A DNA stretch of 64,000 nt from Polynucleobacter sp. (GTDB taxonomy: Bacteria > Pseudomonadota > Gammaproteobacteria > Burkholderiales > Burkholderiaceae_D): NCBI GenBank assembly GCA_021737945.1, contig JAIPCX010000009.1, forward strand, positions 1 through 64,000, read 5' to 3'. The notes beneath the pieces are model-generated. The model saw nothing but the letters and a program-made list of their open reading frames with translations. It was not told the DNA's origin and did not search any database. Position numbers and translations under genes: made by a program. Below, one piece after another: positions 19,210-28,659 of the stretch (positions are counted from its first letter, which is position 1; each line of letters begins with the position of its first letter).

Positions 19210-19398
19210 AAAAAATCACCTCGATTTCAATAATCACAATGCAAAAGTGGGTAGAGCTCACACATCATAAGTGAAATAACTGAAACGAGCGTCAAATTTT
19301 ACGAGGGTACTGATAGTTTTGACCGTGATCAGATCCAGACTATCTTGAGCCTTGCCAATCAGGCTGCTTACAAATACAGGGGTTTCCAAAATCAAATT

Positions 19399-19450
19399 AA
19401 AGAATGCTTTATTTTGATTTCCTTATTTAAAGCATTCTTTGAATGGGGCG
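19399..19450. repeat. Perfect 13-bp inverted repeat, AAAGAATGCTTTA / TAAAGCATTCTTT, 26-nt loop
   Basis: Arms at 19399-19411 and 19438-19450. Confidence 0.85.
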
Positions 19451-19522
19451 TTCCCCTGGTTGGTAATTGATTTAGACAACTTTTGCCAAGAAATTACTTA
19501 AGGCAAACCAAGCTATTTCATT

Positions 19523-21181
19523 ATGCGCATAGCGACGGTTTCCCCACTGGAACGCTCCTTGCTATCAGTCCCTGCTGTACAGATTTCCAACAGCGTGCAT
19601 CGGGACCCTATGCCCAGCAATAACAACCCAAGTTTTTTCGCCAAAGCCAGCCTAGTGCTGATGCTTTGCGTGATGTTTTTGCACGCGCATTCATCACAGG
19701 CAATGAGCTTGATGGAGGCCTATCGGTCCGCGCTAAGTCACGACCCTATTTATCGATCAGCCCAACATGAAAACGCCGCCGGCCAAGAGTCACGCGAAAT
19801 TGGCCGCTCCGCCATATTGCCGTCTGCAGGTTTGAGCTATGGCTATGCCAGTAATTCAGCTGAACTCACGCGCAATGGCAGCACCGACCCCTATCGCTAT
19901 GACAGCAAAATGTTGTCCGTCATCCTAAGACAACCCTTGTTCAGCCCAGAAGCATTGGCGCGCTACAAACAAGGCGCCATTCAATCCGATTACAGCGACG
20001 CCGTCTTTACAGCCAAATCACAAGAACTCATGGTGCGATTAGTTAGCGCCTATTTAGAAACGCTCGCTGCAGGCGATCAGGTGCGCTTACTCATCGCCCA
20101 ACGCGATGCCTTAATTGAGCTGCAAGAAGTTAATCGTCGCCGTTTGGATAAAGGCGAAGGCACCAAAACCGAAGTACTCGAAACTCGCGCTCGTGCCGAA
20201 CTCGCACAAGCGCAATTACTCGAAGCGAAAGATACCCACGACAACGCCATGCGTAAGCTGCGCGCCATCATAGGTAAAGATATTGATAGCGTTCGCACAC
20301 TACCCAAAACCATGTCCGTGTTTGCCTTGCAGCCCGTGACCATTCAAGAATGGGAAGCACTCGCCCGCGAAAACAATCCATTCGTAAGAGCGCGACGCTT
20401 TCTAGTTGCATCGTCAGAGCAGGATGTCAAAAAGAATCAAGCCGGCCATTTGCCGCGCATAGAACTCGTCGCATCACATAGCCGCAGCATTTCCGATTCT
20501 GTTCTTATGTATAACCAGCAAAATGTCGTTAACTCTGTTGGCATACAACTCAACTTACCGATTTTTTCAGGTGGTGCTACATCCGCCGGTGTGCGTCAAG
20601 GCGCAGATTTATTAAGTAAGTCGCGTGCAGATTTAGATGAAAGTATCAGCAACGTACTCATAGAAATACGACGTCAATATAATTTATTAGTGAGTAGCCA
20701 GGCCCGCATAGAAGCCTTGTTCAATGCCGAGAGTTCAGCGCAAGAAGCATTAATCGCTATGCGCAAAAGTATTATTGGTGGCTTGCGTATCAATGTCGAT
20801 TTGCTCAATGCACAGCAGCAGTTATATTCAACCCAGCGCGATCTCGCGCAAGCGCGTTATGGCTATTTACTCGCGTATATGCGCTTGCATGATGCAGCGG
20901 GTTTGCTCACCGAAGACTCATTGCAAAAAATCGATCGTGAATTTTTAGTCGCAGCAGATGCAACCGTCGAAGTACCCGCAACCGCATGCACCGGTGCGCG
21001 ACATGCACACTGCAAATCAAAACCATCCGAAGTTTTTACTAGTGCTGCTTTAGAAAAAGAACAGTCACTGTTAGTAGTGGCCGATCCCAATGCAATTGGA
21101 GATGAAGCGGTGTTGTGGCGCGAAACTAAGAGCGGCAAGAAAAAATCGTCGCGTAAAGCCAAAAAGCCAAATTTAAACTAG
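19523..21181 (+). CDS. TolC-family outer membrane protein (T1SS)
   Basis: SLMEAYRSALSHDPIYRSAQHENAAGQE, AYLETLAA.., DLLNAQQQLYSTQRDLAQARYGYLLAYMRLHDAAGLL; true start may be downstream (MPSNNN or later). Confidence 0.9.
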   Translation: MRIATVSPLERSLLSVPAVQISNSVHRDPMPSNNNPSFFAKASLVLMLCVMFLHAHSSQAMSLMEAYRSALSHDPIYRSAQHENAAGQESREIGRSAILPSAGLSYGYASNSAELTRNGSTDPYRYDSKMLSVILRQPLFSPEALARYKQGAIQSDYSDAVFTAKSQELMVRLVSAYLETLAAGDQVRLLIAQRDALIELQEVNRRRLDKGEGTKTEVLETRARAELAQAQLLEAKDTHDNAMRKLRAIIGKDIDSVRTLPKTMSVFALQPVTIQEWEALARENNPFVRARRFLVASSEQDVKKNQAGHLPRIELVASHSRSISDSVLMYNQQNVVNSVGIQLNLPIFSGGATSAGVRQGADLLSKSRADLDESISNVLIEIRRQYNLLVSSQARIEALFNAESSAQEALIAMRKSIIGGLRINVDLLNAQQQLYSTQRDLAQARYGYLLAYMRLHDAAGLLTEDSLQKIDREFLVAADATVEVPATACTGARHAHCKSKPSEVFTSAALEKEQSLLVVADPNAIGDEAVLWRETKSGKKKSSRKAKKPNLN

Positions 21182-21252
21182 CAATTTGGCACCCCATTGC
21201 ACTAGCAGCTTGATAATCCCATCACACTGACACCTTTGATAAGGGCTTTGCT

Positions 21253-21552
21253 ATGGGATTCATTCGCAAAACTATTACCCTGACCGATCTACAAGACCGC
21301 AGCGTAAAAACTAAAATCGACGCAGGGCATTACTCCAACGATAGTGAGCGCAGTGCTGAAATGGAATCTATACGCACAGCACTAATTAAAGGCGAGGCTA
21401 GCGGAAAGGCCAAGCATTTTGATACTGAATCGTTCATGCGAAAAATGCGTGCAAGACTCCCTTCAAATAAGCTTGAAGACCTAGAACTCAATGCTATCGC
21501 CGATTCACGCGCCAATGATTTAGTAATTAAGGTCAGCCTGGATGACCTATGA
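21253..21552 (+). pseudogene. Chimeric/degenerate antitoxin: ParD-like N-terminal part plus RelB-type C-terminal tail
   Basis: GHYSNDSE...IRTALIKGEASGKAKHFDTESFMRKMRA is ParD-like; NAIADSRANDLVIKVSLDDL looks like a RelB-type tail. Confidence 0.5.
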
Positions 21553-21583
21553 GCTTGCATTCTTCGGGGGGGTGTCGAGCTAG
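21542..21583 (+). pseudogene. Truncated RelE-like toxin start (MTYELAFFGGVSS*)
   Basis: ATG overlaps end of antitoxin ORF in typical relBE arrangement; MTYELAF matches the usual start of RelE-family toxins. Confidence 0.45.
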
Positions 21584-21671
21584 CCTAAATAGGCTAAAAC
21601 GCATCGAAATAAGAATATTTACTGCGCAGTGAATATTACGTTTTCACTGAATATTGGCAAGTCGGATTTAA

Positions 21672-21755
21672 ACTTATCACGAACCGACGACGTTGAAATT
21701 ACACGCGGCGCGGTATTCGCATGCGCCTAGAAACGTTTAGCTATGTACAACCTTG
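21672..21755 (+). repeat. Imperfect direct repeat, copy A
   Basis: ACTTATCACGAACCGACGACGTTGAAATTAC...CGC ATGCGCCTAGAAACGTTTAGCTATGTACAACCTTG; matches copy B at 22572-22654. Confidence 0.8.
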
Positions 21756-21782
21756 CCTTGATGCTAGATTTTCTTCTTGGTT

Positions 21783-22145
21783 TTAGCTGTCGCCGATTAG
21801 ACTTTCAGCAGGAATCCCAAGCCCTTTGTGCAACCTTCGAATCATTGGCAACGTCAGCGGACGTCTCTTGGAAAGCACTTCATAAACTCTGTTTGACCTT
21901 CCTATCATGGGTTCGAGGTCTTTTACTCCCAGACCTGCTTGCTCCATTCTGAATTTGATAGCTTCTATCGGATCGGGCGGATCGATGCTGTAATGTTTGG
22001 CTTCATACGCTTCGATCAGCATCACCATGATCTCGAAGCGATCTGCTTCGATCGAGCCCGGCTCTGGTTCAGCATCAAAATAGGGAGCGACCGCCGCCAA
22101 GGCAGCCTCATAATCTTGCTCAGTTCGAATTGGCTTAATTTCCAT
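21783..22145 (-). CDS. higA: HigA-type antitoxin (XRE HTH)
   Basis: QAGLGVKDLEPMIGRSNRVYEVLSKRRPLTLPMIRRLHKGLGIPAESLI. Confidence 0.88.
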   Translation of the reverse strand: MEIKPIRTEQDYEAALAAVAPYFDAEPEPGSIEADRFEIMVMLIEAYEAKHYSIDPPDPIEAIKFRMEQAGLGVKDLEPMIGRSNRVYEVLSKRRPLTLPMIRRLHKGLGIPAESLIGDS

Positions 22146-22149
22146 CTGA

Positions 22150-22449
22150 TTAACCTCCTACCTTAGTGGCGTCGATCCTGTCGTATTCAGCATGAGTGCC
22201 GACAAACTTGATGTACACAACGCCCAACTTATACGCAACGGCGACAATCAGTCGATGTTGGTTGCCTTTTATGTTGAATACCACGCGATTGCCAGCTACA
22301 AAACTGGCGGTCACGAACTGTCTTTTAATGTCCTGAGAGTTTAGCCACTTGGCATTCCTAACCTCGTCGTACCATGCGCGTAATGCTTGCTCGGCATTTG
22401 GATGCTTTTCCCAGTAGGCGATAAGTGTCTTTTTTGAAATCACTCTCAT
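22150..22449 (-). CDS. higB: HigB-type mRNA interferase toxin
   Basis: MRVISKKTLIAYWEKHPNAEQALRAWYDEVRNAKW...NRVVFNIKGNQHRLIVAVAYKLGVVYIKFVGTHAEYDRID. Confidence 0.9.
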   Translation of the reverse strand: MRVISKKTLIAYWEKHPNAEQALRAWYDEVRNAKWLNSQDIKRQFVTASFVAGNRVVFNIKGNQHRLIVAVAYKLGVVYIKFVGTHAEYDRIDATKVGG

Positions 22450-22571
22450 GCTCACATGGTAGTCCCAAAATGGGACTATATCAAGTAGGCCTCCTGCAAA
22501 ACCGATCCGTGCCCTGATCTATTAAATTGCGCATGTACCGAAAGGAATGGACGCAGCAGCCCACCTCTTAG

Positions 22572-22654
22572 CCCTATCGCAAACCGACGACGTTAAAATT
22601 ACCTGGGACACGTTCTTGGCATGCACCTAGAAAGGTTAGCTATGCACAAGCTTG
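22572..22654 (+). repeat. Imperfect direct repeat, copy B
   Basis: CCTATCGCAAACCGACGACGTTAAAATTACC...GGCATGCACCTAGAAAGGTTAGCTATGCACAAGCTTG. Confidence 0.8.
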
Positions 22655-23175
22655 CGCGAACTCGCCAGCATCGCATCTAGGTGTTCAATTAGTTGGCCCG
22701 CATATAAATTGAGATCGGCTTCATTCTCTTGCGGCGGCGTAGAGTCAACACCATCAGGTGGTTGATGCCACCAGAGTCGGTCGCTAGCCGAAATATTGTA
22801 TTGACCCAAAATTTGTGAGGGGCGGTTGAATCGTTGCACCAGCAACGAATCTGGAAAGGCTACGCCAGCCGCTTCATGAAAGTGATAAACGGATGCATCA
22901 ATAAAGTAGTCGCCAACGCGGCAAGCGACATGACCATCCCAGCCACCACCAGGCTCTGGTTTGCTGCCTAAAAAGCCCAGCACAATGCTGTCAGCCGGGC
23001 GCGATAGCCAAATTTGGCAGGGCATGAGTTCACTTCGGATACGGTAGTGAGTTAGTACTCGTTGTAGCAAGCGCGCATTAAACACGCAAAAGGTTCTGTA
23101 CTTCTCCGGCACGACTTCGTAATACTGTCGAGTGACGAGTTGCAAAAATCTTAATTCAAGCTCGAGTGCATTCAT
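22636..23175 (-). CDS. Hypothetical protein, possible transglutaminase/N-acetyltransferase-like Cys-His-Asp fold
   Basis: CVFNARLLQRVL ... GGWDGHVACRVGDYFIDAS; start at MNALELEL. Confidence 0.4.
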   Translation of the reverse strand: MNALELELRFLQLVTRQYYEVVPEKYRTFCVFNARLLQRVLTHYRIRSELMPCQIWLSRPADSIVLGFLGSKPEPGGGWDGHVACRVGDYFIDASVYHFHEAAGVAFPDSLLVQRFNRPSQILGQYNISASDRLWWHQPPDGVDSTPPQENEADLNLYAGQLIEHLDAMLASSRKLVHS

Positions 23176-23584
23176 ATACTTGCAAAAGGGCTTACAAATC
23201 AGCCTGTCAGGCAGGGAACGCAAAACACCTAGTCATAGTATTTACATGTCTGAAAAGAGAAAGTTAAATATCCATAATTATTGATAAATAGTAAATTCTT
23301 TGAATTATGAAAGCTGATGTCGCATACGCAATTAGACTTTGGATATTTTGAGAGTAAGTATCAGCCTAACGCGTAGGCATTCAGCAAAATCTCAGCATTG
23401 CTAGGCAAATCCTCTCCCCCTGTCACCGGCTCGACGAAACACCGGGTATCAAACTTGCTAAAGAAGCCGTGTAAAAGAAAAAACGCCGGTATCCGACGTT
23501 CTTTCGACATGGGCTGTGCGCAGTAGTTGCGCAGTCGTAGCACTAACCAGCAAAAAATTAATCGACGTGAATCGGAGCAGTGGC

Positions 23585-25414
23585 ATGACCCGACCAAGCG
23601 ATGCACCCGCAACCTCACTACTAGAAAACGTAGTCAGGGCGCAGTCGCGCTATTTCAAATGGGCCGCGCTGATCAGTATCTTGACCAGCCTGCTAGCAAT
23701 TACACCCACCATCTACATGATGGTGGTGTACAACCGCGTCGTCACCAGTCGTAACGAAACCACCTTAATGATGTTTTTAATCTGCGCGATCGGCTTATAC
23801 GCGTTGATGGAAATCTTAGAACTCGTCCGTACACGATTACTGCATGTCGCCGGTTGGCGCATCGATCATGCTTTGCGTGATCGCATCCATGATCAAACCT
23901 ACTCCGCAAGCCGATTACAAAAACCGGTAGGCACGCAAGCCTTTACCGACATGCGCATGATTCGCGAATTCATGGGTTCACCCGCATTGGGCGCCATACT
24001 CGATAGTCCATCGTCAATCTTATTTTTAGTGGCGATTAGTGTCATGAATCCTTGGTTGGCTGTTACATCGCTTTTAATCGCACTGGTGCAAACCTTCATC
24101 GGTGTACGCACCGAGAAAAAAACTTTACCCGCATTAGCCGCCGCTACGCGCGCGCACATGCAGGCACAAACCAATTTGTCGGGCGTGCTGCGCAATGCGC
24201 AAGTCGTCTCGGCAATGGGTATGAAAGACGCGCTCTATAAACGCTGGGTGACATTGCAACGCGTATTTTTAATCAGGCAAGCACAAGCCTCAGATATGGC
24301 CGGCAGCAACAGCGCCACCTCAAAATTTATTCAAACACTACAAGGCTCATTGTTATTGGGCTTGTCATGTTGGCTCACACTCAAAGGCGTATTAATGGGT
24401 GGTGGCGCCATGATGATCGTGGCTTCGATGTTGGGTGGTCGAGTACTTGCGCCATTAGTAACCGTCATAGGATCCTGGCGCCAAGTCGTGTATGCGCGCC
24501 AAGCGTGGTATCGCTTAGATGACTTTTTAGGAAACGACCATCAACCAACCCGCAACATGTCCTTACCTCAACCCGAAGGTGTTCTCACCGTTGAAGGTTT
24601 GCATGTACAAGCACCGAATAGCGAAACGCTGCTGATTAAAAACGTCAGCTTTGCAGCGCTACCCGGTGAAACTTTATTAATTGCCGGACCCTCAGCGGCA
24701 GGTAAAACTACACTCGCACGAACCCTCGTAGGAGCATGGCCCGCAACCGCCGGCAAAGTGCGACTCGATGGCGCTGATTTGCATGCCTGGAATAAAACCG
24801 AGCTCGGTCCGCACATAGGTTACTTGCCACAAAGCGTAGAACTCTTTGATGGCACACTCGCAGAAAACATCGCACGCTTTGAAGCGCCCGCTAGCGAATT
24901 AAATAAAGAAAAAATCCAAACAGCGATTGATTTATGCGGCCTCACTGAGTTTGTAAACAGCCTGTCTAACGGCATGCATACCCGCATTGGTGACGACGGT
25001 GCGTTCTTATCAGGCGGTCAACGCCAACGCGTAGGCATCGCACGAGCAATTTATGGCGATCCAAAATTCGTGGTTTTAGATGAACCCAATTCCAACTTAG
25101 ACGAAGCCGGCGAGCAAGCACTCAACAACACGCTTCAAGCCTTAAAAGAGCGGCAGTGCACAACCATCGTTATATCGCATCGCACTAGCATTTTGCCCGC
25201 GATCGATCACATACTGATATTGCGAGATGGCATAGCGCGCTTATACGGCACGCGTGATGAAGTACTCAGTCGCCTCGACGCACCGCGCTCCATAACGCCA
25301 GAGCAAAGACATTTAGAAAACGAAGCTGAACAACAAGCGCAACAACAATCGCAGCTGAATGCCAGCGTTGCTAGTCATCGCGCAGCAAATCCTGTTTTAG
25401 CAGGTGCCGCATGA
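23585..25414 (+). CDS. T1SS ABC transporter, PrtD-like (permease/ATPase)
   Basis: Walker A GPSAAGKTT, LSGGQRQRVGIARAIYGDPKFVVLDEPNSNLD; start at MTRPSDAPATS. Confidence 0.92.
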   Translation: MTRPSDAPATSLLENVVRAQSRYFKWAALISILTSLLAITPTIYMMVVYNRVVTSRNETTLMMFLICAIGLYALMEILELVRTRLLHVAGWRIDHALRDRIHDQTYSASRLQKPVGTQAFTDMRMIREFMGSPALGAILDSPSSILFLVAISVMNPWLAVTSLLIALVQTFIGVRTEKKTLPALAAATRAHMQAQTNLSGVLRNAQVVSAMGMKDALYKRWVTLQRVFLIRQAQASDMAGSNSATSKFIQTLQGSLLLGLSCWLTLKGVLMGGGAMMIVASMLGGRVLAPLVTVIGSWRQVVYARQAWYRLDDFLGNDHQPTRNMSLPQPEGVLTVEGLHVQAPNSETLLIKNVSFAALPGETLLIAGPSAAGKTTLARTLVGAWPATAGKVRLDGADLHAWNKTELGPHIGYLPQSVELFDGTLAENIARFEAPASELNKEKIQTAIDLCGLTEFVNSLSNGMHTRIGDDGAFLSGGQRQRVGIARAIYGDPKFVVLDEPNSNLDEAGEQALNNTLQALKERQCTTIVISHRTSILPAIDHILILRDGIARLYGTRDEVLSRLDAPRSITPEQRHLENEAEQQAQQQSQLNASVASHRAANPVLAGAA

Positions 25415-27252
25415 CGACGATGAGCGCCACGCAAGTCACACAAACTGCACACGCCACATTAGTTGGCGCAGCTACTTCGGCAGCTCCCACTGACAATCAC
25501 ATACAGAAGCCATCAGCAAAGCGTACCTCGCTGAACCACATGCTGCATGACTTTAAAACCGAATTACTCTGGGTTGCGATTTTTAGCTTAATCGCCAATC
25601 TGCTCACGCTCACACCTACGTTGTACATGTTGCAGGTGTTTGATCGCGTCATGCAAAGCCAAAACGAATTCACCCTCATCGCCTTAACAGTAATTTTGGT
25701 GATGTTTTTGTTGGTGATGGCCTTTGCCGAATTTATACGTTCTCGCTTGTTAGTGCGTGCCGGTATGCGGTTTGACGAATTAATGAATCGCCGCGTTTTC
25801 GCTGCCAGTTTTGATGCGCACACAGCGCATTCATCGCGCGATGGTTTGCAGGTATTTAACGAGCTCACACGCTTTCGGCAATTCGTCACCGGCAGCGGCA
25901 TCATCGCGCTGAGCGATATGCCGTGGTCAATCATTTATGTAGGTGTACTGTTTTTAATGCATCCGGTGTTGGGGTGGTTTGCTAGTGCCTTCACACTATT
26001 TCTTGCGGTGCAAGCGTGGGTGACACATCACACGAGTACGGCAGTGTTAGATGATGCCGTTAAACGCGAATCAGACAATCATCAATGGCTGGGTAGCAAA
26101 CTACGCAATGCCGATACCGTAGAAGCCATGGGCATGCTGCATTCATTGCGCAAGCAGTGGCAGCGCCGCTATCAGCAGTGGGTGCGTGTGCAAGAAGAGG
26201 CACAACATCGCCAAAGCACCATGGCAGCGGTTGCTAAATTTACTCAGTACACACAACAATCATTAATTTTGTCGGTCGGTGCATGGTTAGTCATTCATGG
26301 CGAGTTAAGCATCGGTGCCATGGTCGCGTCCAATCTGTTAATGGGCAACGCACTGCGCCCGATAGCTACGCTCGTCAAAACGTGGAAAGAATTCGCGCAT
26401 GCTCGTCATGCGTTAAATGAAGTCACCCATTTGCTCGATAACCATGCGCTGCATTCAACAACCCATAAAGCGAAGCACAATGCAGACAGCATACAAGGCC
26501 AGATCACGCTCCATCAATTCAGCGCTTACAAACCGCGGGTAGAAACAGACTGGGTTGATGCTCAGTTAGTTTTATCTTCAGAACATGACCCAAGCAAACG
26601 GCTACTGCACGAACTCGATATTGAATTTAACAGCGGCGAAATCGTCGCCATCATCGGCCCATCCGGCGCAGGTAAATCTACGCTCTTGCGCTGCATGTTA
26701 GGCATATGGCCAATCACCACCGGTAGCATCAAACTTGATGGCATACCTGTCGAAGACTGGTCTCGCACAGAGTTAGGTGCATGCATCGGTTACTTGCCGC
26801 AAGAGCCCGAGCTGTTCAACGGCAGCATCGCAGAAAACATTTGTAGGTTTTCAAACAACGATCAGGCGTTTGATTCAGCCGCCATTGTTGAAGCCGCACA
26901 GCGCGCCGATATTCATCAAATAATTTTGCGCTTACCGAATGGCTACGACACTTCGATAGGTGTCGCAGGTCAGTTGCTATCCGCCGGTCAACGACAACGC
27001 TTAGCATTAGCGCGTGCTTTGTATAACTCGCCCGATCTTATTTTGCTGGATGAGCCCAACGCTAATTTAGACGATGCCGGTGAAGCCGCGCTCGCAAAAA
27101 GCTTATGCGCTTTAAAAGCCCTAGGTAAAACCGTATTCATGGTTTTGCATCAGCGCAGCTTGCTGCAATTAGCCGATCGCGTGTTGGTACTTGAAGCCGG
27201 GCACGTTAAAGCCTTCGGTAAATTTGAAATCACTTCTGCAACGGCGAGCTAA
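25411..27252 (+). CDS. T1SS ABC transporter, second PrtD-like subunit
   Basis: Walker A GPSGAGKST, signature LSAGQRQRLALARAL, LILLDEPNANLD; 4-nt overlap with upstream ABC gene. Confidence 0.92.
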   Translation: MTTMSATQVTQTAHATLVGAATSAAPTDNHIQKPSAKRTSLNHMLHDFKTELLWVAIFSLIANLLTLTPTLYMLQVFDRVMQSQNEFTLIALTVILVMFLLVMAFAEFIRSRLLVRAGMRFDELMNRRVFAASFDAHTAHSSRDGLQVFNELTRFRQFVTGSGIIALSDMPWSIIYVGVLFLMHPVLGWFASAFTLFLAVQAWVTHHTSTAVLDDAVKRESDNHQWLGSKLRNADTVEAMGMLHSLRKQWQRRYQQWVRVQEEAQHRQSTMAAVAKFTQYTQQSLILSVGAWLVIHGELSIGAMVASNLLMGNALRPIATLVKTWKEFAHARHALNEVTHLLDNHALHSTTHKAKHNADSIQGQITLHQFSAYKPRVETDWVDAQLVLSSEHDPSKRLLHELDIEFNSGEIVAIIGPSGAGKSTLLRCMLGIWPITTGSIKLDGIPVEDWSRTELGACIGYLPQEPELFNGSIAENICRFSNNDQAFDSAAIVEAAQRADIHQIILRLPNGYDTSIGVAGQLLSAGQRQRLALARALYNSPDLILLDEPNANLDDAGEAALAKSLCALKALGKTVFMVLHQRSLLQLADRVLVLEAGHVKAFGKFEITSATAS

Positions 27253-27258
27253 CTCATC

Positions 27259-28659
27259 ATGAACCAGCCCATCGTTCAACAACCCACCTCTAGCCAGCTA
27301 TTAGCGCGGCCTGGAGATAAACCAAACACAAGCATTGACGAAGACAGCGTCGCATTTAGCGCGGCGCTCCAAGCCGATACACGATCCATCATTCGTTTAG
27401 GGTTTTGGACTCTTATCGTTGGTCTGAGTGCATTTTTTGTATGGGCCGGTTTTGCGCCGCTGGATGAAGGCGTGCCTATCTCTGCCACCGTATCCATCGA
27501 AACCAAACGTAAAACCATTCAGCATTTAAATGGCGGCATCGTAGAAAAAGTCGTCGTGCAAGAAGGTCAGCAAGTCAAAGCCGGCGATTTACTCGTCGAG
27601 CTCAATGAAGGCAACACTCGCGCCAACTTTGAATCCATCCGCCAAAACTATCTTGCTCAGCGCGCTGCAGAAAGCCGCTTACAAGCAGAAGTGTCCGGCC
27701 ACCCACAAATCGAATTTCATCCTGATTTGATGGTCGCTGCAAACGATCCTATCGTCAAACAGCACATCAACACACAAACACAATTATTTACTGCTCGCAG
27801 AAATGCGCTGCAAAGCGAACTCAGCGCCATCAAAGAAAATATCGCGGCAATGAATGCGCAATTAGCCGGTATTGATTCGCAACTGATTAGCCGCAAACTG
27901 CAAGCCGATAAACAATCCGAGCAATTAAAAAACATTCGTGAATTAGCGCGGGAAGGCTATGCACCAGCCAACAATGTTTTGCAGATGGAGCAAACACAAG
28001 CCGAGTTACGTGCACTGTTTGCTGATCTCAAAGCCAGTAAATTAAAAACTCAGCGCGCCATCGCTGAAATGCACATGCGTGAAGCGCAGCGTACACAAGA
28101 GTCGTTAAAAGAATCTGCTGCGCAACTCGCCGAGGTGAGAAAAGAAGTTCAAGCCGGAAAAGAAAAACTTTCTGCATCGGGTGACGAACTCGCCCGCGTA
28201 AAAATCACCGCACCGGTCGATGGCCAAGTCGTAGGCATCACCATTGCATCAGTGGGTGGAGTAGTTACCCCCGGGCAAAAGCTTATGGATATCGTGCCCG
28301 ATAGCGAAGGTGTGGTACTAGATGCCAAGATACAACCACAATTAATTGATCGAGTGAAACCTGGCGACACAGCCAGCGTGCGTTTCTCTTCCTTTGCGCA
28401 TTCACCGCAATTAGTGGTGGATGCAAACGTTCGTTCAATCTCTAAAGACGCGGTAATGGAAACTACTCCAGCAGGTAATGTCGCGTATTACACCGCGCGT
28501 GTACAAATTACTGCCGAGGGATTAAAACAATTAGGCCAACATAATCTACAGCCCGGTATGCCGGCTGAGATAGTAATTAAAACTGGAGAGCGGTCGTTAT
28601 TAACTTATTTGCTGCACCCGCTATTAAAGCGGGTGGCAGGGGCGATGACGGAGGAGTGA
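27259..28659 (+). CDS. HlyD-family T1SS periplasmic adaptor
   Basis: RKTIQHLNGGIVEKVVVQEGQQVKAGDLLVELNE ... ARVKITAPVDGQVVGITIASVGGVVTPGQKLMDIVP. Confidence 0.93.
   Translation: MNQPIVQQPTSSQLLARPGDKPNTSIDEDSVAFSAALQADTRSIIRLGFWTLIVGLSAFFVWAGFAPLDEGVPISATVSIETKRKTIQHLNGGIVEKVVVQEGQQVKAGDLLVELNEGNTRANFESIRQNYLAQRAAESRLQAEVSGHPQIEFHPDLMVAANDPIVKQHINTQTQLFTARRNALQSELSAIKENIAAMNAQLAGIDSQLISRKLQADKQSEQLKNIRELAREGYAPANNVLQMEQTQAELRALFADLKASKLKTQRAIAEMHMREAQRTQESLKESAAQLAEVRKEVQAGKEKLSASGDELARVKITAPVDGQVVGITIASVGGVVTPGQKLMDIVPDSEGVVLDAKIQPQLIDRVKPGDTASVRFSSFAHSPQLVVDANVRSISKDAVMETTPAGNVAYYTARVQITAEGLKQLGQHNLQPGMPAEIVIKTGERSLLTYLLHPLLKRVAGAMTEE

Noticed and set aside
21672-22654. Integron attC sites for the direct repeats around higBA
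   Set aside because: No convincing RYYYAAC/GTTRRRY core pair in either copy and no integrase in the window
23361-23618. Minus-strand ORF overlapping the start of the PrtD-like gene
   Set aside because: No recognisable domain and overlaps a confident CDS start; likely chance ORF
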